In this document: positions 56,429-64,000 of the stretch, one piece after another
How the letters are laid out: the number at the start of each line of letters is the position of its first letter
Numbering within the stretch: the first letter of the stretch is position 1
Assembly (NCBI GenBank): GCA_033398695.1
Contig: JAWKAU010000037.1
Coordinates: 434,001 to 498,000 of the forward strand
From: Orobanche coerulescens
Taxonomy: Eukaryota; Streptophyta; Magnoliopsida; Lamiales; Orobanchaceae
Length of the DNA stretch: 64,000 nt
Direction of reading: 5' to 3'
The notes under the pieces: model-generated
Told to the model about the DNA's origin: nothing
Database searches by the model: none
Seen by the model: only the letters and a program-made list of their open reading frames with translations
Program-made: the position numbers and the translations under genes

Positions 56429-57350
56429 AAAACTGAAAACATACAGCTCCAAATTTCTAACATAGAGCTGAGGGAAGAGAACGACTTGCTAAAAGTAAAT
56501 TACGAAAATATGTTTGTTGATTGTGAAAACAGCAAAGTCGATCATGAAAAAACTCATGGAGAGCAATCATCAACTTGCTCACGAACTAAATGAGGCTAAA
56601 TCTCATAGTGAAAGCAAGACGAATGATTTTGTTCTACTCCAAGATAAAATAAAAACTCTCAAAAAACGAGAAGGAGAACTTGAGACCATCTTGAAATCTT
56701 TCGAAAAATCATCTAAAAGGATGGAAGAAATTCTAAGCACCGGGCAACATGCTCATAATAAAAGTGGATTAGGATACAGCTCATGTTCCAATAAAGGGAA
56801 AACTAGTACTGTGTTCGTCAGGGGTGTAGAACCCATTCCTGTATCGGAAGAAATCCCAAGTCCTGTGAAGGCACCTAGTGCACCGCGAACAGCAAAGGCT
56901 ACCATTTCGCCACCACAGTCATATTTCAGACAAAGGAATCCTCAGCCATTCAGACCTGTAAGGCGTAACCAACAGCATGCTCCCCGAGCATATCAAAAGC
57001 GCCAGCAGCCGTTCAGAAAGAAGGTTGTACCCAAATATCAAAGGCCCGCACAGCAGTACTTCCAACAGTACATCGCGCCTAGATATTGGATACAAGAGCC
57101 TCATTATCCATCACGAAAGTAGGTCGCCGCACAGTATCAGCAACAGCTTTGGGTATCCAACTGGAGACCCAGAAGGCAAGCTATTAGGCCGAAGAAAATG
57201 GCTTCACCTCCAAGACGGCATTCGTACTGGATTAATAATAATAACCCTGAATTTTTCATGCATACTATCATGGTTACAGCGACTACGTACCTGCCCCACG
57301 TAGATACCGCAATAATGTACCTAAAGTAACCTACAGTAAACCCATTACTA
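56429..57350 (+). pseudogene. Copia gag extension: coiled coil and basic region
   Basis: After a stop, shifting frames give a heptad-rich coiled coil (LQISNIELREENDLLKVNYE and MKKLMESNHQLAHELNEAKS) and then a Gln/Arg/Pro-rich segment (QRNPQPFRPVRRNQQHAPRA, KRQQPFRKKVVPKYQRP). This is the usual extension of SIRE-type Gag before the protease. Stops at about 56510, 57120 and 57300 break it. Confidence 0.7.
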
Positions 57351-57454
57351 TCACGAAAATCTGGGTACCTAAAGGCACTAACACCCATGGACCCAACATT
57401 CAAGGGGACCTAAATCTACTTAATTCTTTTTGCCTATAGGACATCTTAGAGAAG

Positions 57455-58435
57455 GACATCTGGTACTTCGACAACGGATATTCTCGGCACATGACAGGAG
57501 ACAAAAGCAAGCTGTCAGATTTCGTAGAAGTTCGTGGTCCAAAAGTACGCTTCGATGATAAAGCAAAAGGAAGAACAAGAGGGAAGGGAACCCTGTTTGT
57601 GGGAAAATTCAAAGTGACCGATGTAGCTTATGTTGAAGGCTTACAGTATAATCTACTTAGTGTTAGCCAGTTCTGTGACAAACAGTTCTCGGTGAAATTC
57701 TATATAGATCACTGTAGAGTTAAGAACATCCTAACCAAAGAAGTTGTGCTCACAGGAAGCAGATCAAGTAATATGTATATTGCTGACTGGATGCCTACGA
57801 GCTCCACAATTCCTTGTTTTGTTGCCAAAAGCACTGCAGATCTAAGCTGGTTATGGCACAAGAGGTTGTCTCACGTCAAATTCAAGACGACCAATAAGCT
57901 CTCTAGACAGGGAATGGTTAGAGGATTGCCCAATGTGTCATTCCAAAAAGACAGCGTCTGTGGACCCTGTCAGAAAGGCAAGCAAATCAAGACCACCCTG
58001 AAGATCAAATCCTACCTTTCCACTCACAGAGTTCTAGAAATGCTACACATGGATCTCTACGGTCCTGTAGACCCGGTAAGTTATGGAGGTAAGAAACACT
58101 GTCTCGTTATTATTGATGATTATTCCAGGTATGCTTGGACAATCTTCCTAAGCAAGAATAAGGAAACAACATCAAAGCTGCCCGAGCACTTGAAAAAGCT
58201 TCAAAATGAGAAAGGATTGAGTATTGTGTCCATTCATTCCGATAGAGTTACTGAATTTACTAACCGATTTATAGAGCAATACTGTTCAGAAAATGGGATA
58301 CAGCACGAATACTCAGCTGCCCGCACGCCTCAACAAAATGGTGTCGCCGAGCGAAAGAACAGGATGCTAAAAGAAGAAACAAGGACCATGATTGCCACAA
58401 GTAAGTTGCCACAACGTTTCTAGGGCGAAGCCACC
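57455..58435 (+). pseudogene. Copia protease and integrase, broken
   Basis: Protease shows WYFDNGYSRHMTGDKSKLSD; the normal DSG active site is DNG, and the usual Cys after it is Tyr. The pre-integrase zinc region follows (LWHKRLSHVKFKTTNKLSRQ, VCGPCQKGKQ), then the core with HMDLYGPVDPVSYGGKKHCL, IDDYSRYAWTIFL, SIHSDRVTEFTN (normally DRGTEF) and ARTPQQNGVAERKNR. It ends in a stop after LPQRF at 58423. Catalytic Asp, Asp and Glu are recognisable. Confidence 0.88.
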
Positions 58436-58519
58436 AATATAGCGTGCTACACATAAAACCGCTGTATCATCAACAAACACCACAACAAAACAGCATACGA
58501 GGTATGGAACAACAAAACT

Positions 58520-59077
58520 CCATTGGTTTCGTACTTTCACATTTTTGGATGCAGGTGTTATGTTTTAAACAATGGGAAGGATCAACTTAGAACCTTCGAT
58601 GAGAATTCGGATGAAGGAATATTTGTTGGATATTCCTCTGTCAGCAAAGCTTACAGGATCTTTAATAAAAGGAAGCTGACAATTGAGGAATCAGTACATG
58701 TAGTGTTCGACGAACCTCATCATGATCCTACAGGAGTAGAGGATCTCACTCAAAATATCCAACAACTCTCCATTGACAACCCTACAAATCCTATATAGCC
58801 TGTCGTTGACTTAGAAATCAAACCCACAGCTGTAAGGACAAAAGTAGATGGAGCCGATGCTGCACAAGCTAAAGCTGAAACTACAGCAACTCAAGATACA
58901 GTACGGGACGCTGAATTAGAACCCGAAAGAAGATGGTTGAGAGATCACCCACAGGAGTTGATCATAGGAAATATTGATGCTGGTGTATCTACTCGTAGGA
59001 GAATACATAGTACACAAGGAAATGTACTATGTGTGCAAGAAGAACCCGAGTCTAAGATATCTCTATTTCCTGTATGG
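58520..59077 (+). pseudogene. Copia integrase C-terminus and linker
   Basis: HIFGCRCYVLNNGKDQLRTF, EGIFVGYSSVSKAYRIFNKR and ESVHVVFDEPHHD are the conserved end of copia integrase. After a stop at 58798, RWLRDHPQELIIGNIDAGVS leads toward reverse transcriptase. The frame is cut at 59078 by the LTR of element B. Confidence 0.85.
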
Positions 59078-61213
59078 TATAACAACCCCAAGATGATCAG
59101 GACATATTACAGCGCTGTGGACCCCACACTGTGGAATCCACCAGTTTGACGTAACAAAATGACATTCGACAAAGACATACATCATAAACAAAACGACAAT
59201 TTTACAATCCACGACATCCAGACCAAAGACAAATTAGACAATTTAATCTGACATCAAATTCATTTTCCAAAACGGGTACACAACCTTAACAAATTCAAGA
59301 AAGAGTACTCGAGTACTTAACCAAATGACATAATAAATAAATCCCAAACAAGACACCAATAAATAACCACTGAATAGAATCACGTCTGCCCATCATCCTC
59401 GTACGGCTCCCATGCTCGCTTACTTCCTTGACCTGTACCTGAAATACAAAAGTATTTTCCCCATTTAAGGGGTTAGCAACAACTGCTAGTGCAAGTACAA
59501 TCCATTTGAACTACCATTCTAATCAGATGAATATATGCGCCAAAATCATTTTAGAAATCATTTATATTCCGAAATATTTTACGGTGCACAAGCACAAAAC
59601 ACATTTCTCCAACAAAACATTTCAAAGTTAACCTCGATATGAGACTCACGGCCACCGTACCCCGCAGAGCCCCGTCAGACATCCCTGGGTGGTTAACCAT
59701 AGTTCGCGATACGAAACTCAAGGCAACGTATCCCTAGAGGCCCATCGGACCATCCCTAGGAGAACATACACATATACACCCACATGACCACGAAAAGCCA
59801 TAATTCAAATACTAGAACGCGTAAACAAATGTAAAGTACTTGCCTTTAAGACATCTTCGAAGAATTGGGAATAAATAACGACTACGAACGATCCGGATGG
59901 AAAATGACAGTTCCTAAATGAAGTATTAACATAACTCAGTCCTAACGGACAACAATAATCGAATGGAATACGCCCATAACCCCGATTACAAGCTATAACA
60001 ATATACGCTCAATCGATACGGCCGAGGGTTTACACAAAACCTCCCCAAATCGATAATTTACGAATAAAACTTGATGAAACCGGATTGAGATTCACTCAAT
60101 AACAATAATTGGTAAGGAATAATACAAGATACATGAACAATTCGAGTTTAAATGAACAAAACCCGAAAACCCCCCAAAATTGACAAAGTAGAGTTCTAAG
60201 TCAAAATACCTTGAATTGGAGTGGAGAAAATGGATTAAGATGATGATGTACTAAGCTTGGAACACCAAAATCGGTCTGCAATGTGACTCCACGGATTAAT
60301 CTCCACAAATCTCCCTAAACTCGCCGGAATCGCCCAAAGGAAGAGAAGAGGAGGAAAAATAACGAAAAGGGGGTCTGCTGTCCTATTTATAATGCATAGT
60401 TAGCGCACGCTAACCGTCAACAGGTAGCGCATGCTAACGGGGGTTGCAAGCTGTCCAGTAGATGCTGCCCGGCGTCGCTAGCATGCGCTAGACACATTTA
60501 GCGCGCGCTAAATACTACTCGATAGCGTACGCTATGGAAGCCTAGCGCACGCTACCTGATGGTCAGAGTACAGGATCCTAAGTTCAGAACCCCCCACTGC
60601 CCAGTACGCTAAAGTCGTTAGCGCACGCTAATAACAACGAGTTAGCGTATGCTAACTGAACATCGATAGCGCATGCAAGGAGATAAGGATTAGCGTGCGC
60701 TACTCACGCAGCAGTTTAGTACTGCTCAGTTCAGTACACTGCTGCAGAAGGTACAAAAATCGAAATGCAAGGCAAGGCCAGAATCCAGAAACATAAACAC
60801 GAAATATACAAGACGACGGAGCTAAGCGCTGAAAGAAAATACAATTCCGACTACCGGGGAGTCGGAAATACGACAAGGAAGATGAAATTCCCTAAACTTA
60901 TAGGAAATTACAAAAATGGCCCAAGTGTCCGAAAATCACAATACGACGTCGGATTGGCAAACCGAAAGTCACAACACGAACAACTCAACCAAACGAACTC
61001 ATGCAAACCAAGAAACAATGAAAACGAACAAGTTTTACGAGAATCGAACATTCATATGGCAAAACATAACATAGAATGGAATTACGTAAAAACATCTACA
61101 AAACTCGTCCAAACGGAAGGTTCAAAATGTCAAAACAGTTACAAGCGAGTTGATAAAAATAGACATACACCAAAAATAGAAACTGCTAAAAATGGAAAGG
61201 TACGGATATTACA
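59078..61213 (-). mobile_element. 3' LTR of element B (2,136 bp)
   Basis: On the minus strand it runs from TGTAATATCCGTACC at 61213 to CTTGGGGTTGTTATA at 59078, matching the LTRs of A throughout. It has the same palindrome array, TATA region, and donor-like (CAAG|GTATTT at 60210/60209) and acceptor-like (TTTCAG ending at 59439) sites. Confidence 0.92.
60384..60702 (-). promoter_or_regulatory. TATA region and ten phased palindromes (B)
   Basis: TAGCGYRCGCTA-like words start at 60401, 60425, 60479, 60499, 60523, 60543, 60619, 60643, 60667 and 60691. The spacing is 24, 54, 20, 24, 20, 76, 24, 24, 24, the same pair-quartet-quartet plan as in element A, next to the TATA-like sequence at about 60384-60392. 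Confidence 0.8.
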
Positions 61214-61225
61214 TTCTCCCCCTCT
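61214..61225 (-). promoter_or_regulatory. Polypurine tract of element B
   Basis: AGAGGGGGAGAA on the minus strand directly precedes the 3' LTR. Confidence 0.85.
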
Positions 61226-61248
61226 AAAAAGAAGTTTTGTCCAGAAAC

Positions 61249-62580
61249 TTAAGAATCAAAAAGCTCGGGGTGCCTCGAACGCATATCCTTTTCCAACTCC
61301 CACGTTGCCTCTTCTACTCCATGCCTCGACCATTGCACTTTAACCAAAGGAATGGTTTTGTTACTTAACTGTTTATCTCGACGTTCCAATATTCTAACGG
61401 GCCTCTCCTCGAACGTAACATCCTTTCCGATCTCCACGTCCCCGAAATCAATAACATGAGACGGGTCCGGAATATACTTCCTCAGCTGAGAGATGTGAAA
61501 TACACTATGCACATGACTCAACGACGGAGGCAAAGCCAAACGGTACGCCAATTCACCAACTCTCTCTAATATCTCGAAAGGCCCAATATACCTCGGGCTG
61601 AGCTTCCCCTTTTTCCCAAAACGGAAAACTCCCTTCGACGGAGACACTCTCAACAGAACATGATCTCCCACCTCAAACTCCAAAGGTCGACGCCTAACAT
61701 CCGCATAAGACTTTTGTCGACTCTGAGCGGCCAACATTCTCTTTCTAATCAACTCAACTTTCTCCCTCGTTTCTAACACAAGATCCAGCTCAGTGCCAAC
61801 TAGATCGGACGGCTCATCCCAACATATCAGTGATCGACAACGTCATCCATATAGCGCCTCATACGGTGCCATCTTAATCGACGCATGCCAGCTATTATTA
61901 TACGTAAACTCAATCAAGCCCATATGCTCCTCCCAGTCACTACTCCAGTCTAACGCACACGCGCACAACAAATCCTCGAACGTTGGAATGGTACGCTCGG
62001 ATTGTCCGTCGGTCTGAGGGTGGAAATATGTACTCAAACGCAAATGTGTCCCCAATGCCTTATGTACCGCCTGCCAGAAATTCCATATAAACCGGCCATT
62101 TCTATCCGAAATAATAGTCTTCGGCGTACCATGAAGTCTCACTATCTGCGCGATAAAAATACGAGCCAATTTTTCTGGACCCCAAGTATCCTTGATGCCC
62201 AGAAAATGTGCCGACTTAGTCAGTCGGTCTACGATCACTCACACCATATTTATTCCGGTCTTCGTCCTCGTCATGTACGTGACAAAATCCATGGAGATAT
62301 CTCCCCACTTCCATTCCGGGATGGGAAGTGGTTTCAACAATCCAGCTGGTCGCTGATGCTCAATTTTGACTTGTTGACAGTCAAACACTTAGCCACAAAC
62401 TCGACTACCTCATTCTTCATGTCATTCCACCAGAAATTCTTCCTCAAATATTTATACATTTTACTCGAGCCCGGATGGACTGAGTAAGGTGACGCGTGAG
62501 CCTCTCTCATAATACTCTGCCTCAATTCCAAGTCGTTCGGAACACAAAGCGACCTCGGAATCTCAACACACCATCCTCAT
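61249..62580 (-). pseudogene. Integrase with chromodomain-like tail (B), broken
   Basis: Zinc-binding region 62531-62334 (REAHASPYSVHPGSSKMYKY, then a shift in the CX2C end), core 62238-61843 (DRLTKSAHFLGIKDTWGPEK, ISDRNGRFIWNFWQAVHKAL, STYFHPQTDGQSERT, FTYNNSWHASIKMAPYEALY), and C-terminus 61779-61249 ([40 protein letters not shown] and the tail [19 protein letters not shown]). Shorter breaks than in A, but still not open throughout. Confidence 0.9.
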
Positions 62581-62731
62581 GTATCACGAATCCCGGGCTT
62601 TCCCTTTTCCTACATTCTCTTGAAGCTAAATAAACATCGGGTCTTCTAACTGTCCTGATTTAATGTCGTCGACTAGAAACGGAGAAATCTCAAGAGTACG
62701 CAACTGCCCGGAACTCTCTGGTAGTACAATC

Positions 62732-64000
62732 TCAATGCTCAACCTCATCAACTCTCGCCGAAGTCCTGGCTGGGCTGTAAGTAACTAAAGCGTCCGACAC
62801 CGATTCTCGGCTCAAGGCATCTGCCACCACATTTGCCTTGCCTGGATGGTAAAGGATCTCAAGGTCGTAATCCTCAATCAACTCCAACCATCTCCGCTGT
62901 ATCATATTAAGCTCTTTCTGCGTAAAAATGTACTTCAGGCTCTTGTGATCGGTGAAAATCTGACACGACGAGCCATACAAGTAGTGACGCTAGATCTTCA
63001 ACGCAAATACAACCGCGGCTAACTCAAAATCGTGCGTAGGGTAATTCAACTCATATGGTTTCAACTGACGGGAAGCATAGGCAATTGTTTTCCCGTGCTG
63101 CATGAGTACACATTCGGGCCCTTGGCCGGAAGCATCACTAAAAACTGAGAAACCCTCATTACCACCCGGTAAAGCCAAAACGGGAGCGGTCGTCAACCGT
63201 TTCTTTAATTCCTTGAAACTCCTCTGTCTCTCGTCAACTGTTTCTTTAATTCCTCGAAACTCTTCTGACTTCTGTAACAACTGAGTCAGCGGTCGAGCGA
63301 GCTTAGAGAACCCCTCGACAAATCTACGATAATACCCGTCCAAACCCAAAAAACTGCGGACCTCGTTCACATTTTTAGGCGGCGCCCAATCCAACACTGC
63401 CTCTATCTTATGTGGGTCCACACGAACACCCTCGACCGAGATCATGTGGCCGAGAAACATAACCTCCCGTAACCAAAACTCACACTTTGAGAACATCGCG
63501 AAAAGATGCTGAGTTCTCAAAATACCGAGCACGATATGCAAATGATGGACATGCTCCTCCTCGCTCCTCGAGTAAATCAGGATATCGTCGATAAAAACGA
63601 CAACACACTTATCTAGGTACTCGATAAAGACTTTGTTCATAAGCTGCATGAACACTGCTAGTGCGTTGGTTAGCCCAAAAGGCATAACCACAAACTCGTA
63701 ATGACCGTATCTCGTCCGAAAGGCCGTCTTCGGAATGTCGGAATCCTTCACTCGGAGCTGATAATACCCCGATCTCAAATCAATCTTAGAAAATACGGTT
63801 GCCCCTTGCAGTTGGTCAAACAAGTCATCAATCCTCGGGAGCGGATATTTGTTTTTGATAGGCACTTTGTTCAACTCTTGATAGTCGATACACAGACGAA
63901 GTGACCCATCCTTCTTCTTCACAAACAAGACCGGTGCGCCCCAAGGCGAAGTGCTCGGTTGAATATACCCCATGTCTAGCAACTCTCCCAACTGTTTCTT
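62732..64000 (-). pseudogene. Reverse transcriptase and RNase H (B), broken, cut by window edge
   Basis: A long frame, 63991-62990, carries [80 protein letters not shown], the catalytic [12 protein letters not shown] and RNase [20 protein letters not shown] stop after FALKI precedes 62980-62732 with [20 protein letters not shown] and [17 protein letters not shown]. Catalytic FIDD is intact. A local duplication near 63190-63270 repeats the ttctttaattcc phrase. Confidence 0.9.

Larger units (their letters stand above)
54227..59077 (+). mobile_element. SIRE-like copia element, cut before reverse transcriptase
   Basis: The order is LTR, primer-binding site, gag, a coiled-coil and Gln/Arg-rich region, protease, integrase and the start of the linker. 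It is interrupted at 59078 by the LTR of element B. The reverse transcriptase, RNase H and right LTR would lie beyond the window. Confidence 0.87.
59078..64000 (-). mobile_element. Tekay-type gypsy element B, partial
   Basis: It belongs to the same family as element A: 3' LTR (61213-59078), polypurine tract, integrase with chromodomain-like tail, RNase H and reverse transcriptase, continuing past the right edge. It inserted into the copia linker at 59077. Confidence 0.92.

Overview
This is nuclear DNA from a flowering plant, probably a eudicot. No intact host gene is visible. The window is a nest of decayed transposable elements: Ty3/gypsy chromoviruses of Tekay type, Ty1/copia elements, CACTA (En/Spm) DNA transposons, L1-type LINE fragments and small MITEs. 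The only host-gene material is a set of threonyl-tRNA synthetase exon fragments carried inside a CACTA element. Almost every coding region has frameshifts or in-frame stops.

Layout. 1-4602: a copia relic whose two LTR copies face each other as an inverted repeat around a gag fragment and a leader with tRNA-like modules. 4603-8256: a minus-strand gypsy relic cut by that copia. 8478-8977: a degenerate acidic ORF. 9900-12415: gypsy LTR promoter and leader pieces. 12451-13425: a solo-like copia LTR. 13430-17481: a plus-strand gypsy relic with its 3' LTR. 17482-17668: part of a MITE. 17669-33466: CACTA-1, with both ends, a TCA target duplication, a TNP2 gene, a TNP1/Ulp1-like gene, a LINE insertion and the captured tRNA synthetase fragments. 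33487-33838: a Harbinger-type MITE. 33928-35546: a 5'-truncated LINE with target duplication. 35973-45103: a nearly complete minus-strand Tekay element (A). 45104-45870: an LTR fragment of another gypsy family. About 46220-50704: CACTA-2, a different family, with a TNPA-like gene and one end. 50705-54226: CACTA-3, a partial relative of CACTA-1 in opposite orientation. 54227-59077: a SIRE-like copia element cut before its reverse transcriptase. 59078-64000: Tekay element B, leaving the window on the right.

The coding parts are the standard sets. LTR elements carry gag, protease, reverse transcriptase, RNase H and integrase, plus a chromodomain-like tail in Tekay. CACTA elements carry a TNP2 transposase and a TNP1/TNPA accessory protein. 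The most unusual signals are non-coding. First, the gypsy LTRs carry arrays of 12-bp palindromes in groups of four, spaced about 20-24 bp, just upstream of the TATA box; a second LTR family has a quartet of a different palindrome at exactly 23-bp spacing. Second, comparing CACTA-1 with CACTA-3 inside the window shows that CACTA-1 gained about 2.4 kb including host exons. All calls come from reading the sequence; no database search was run.
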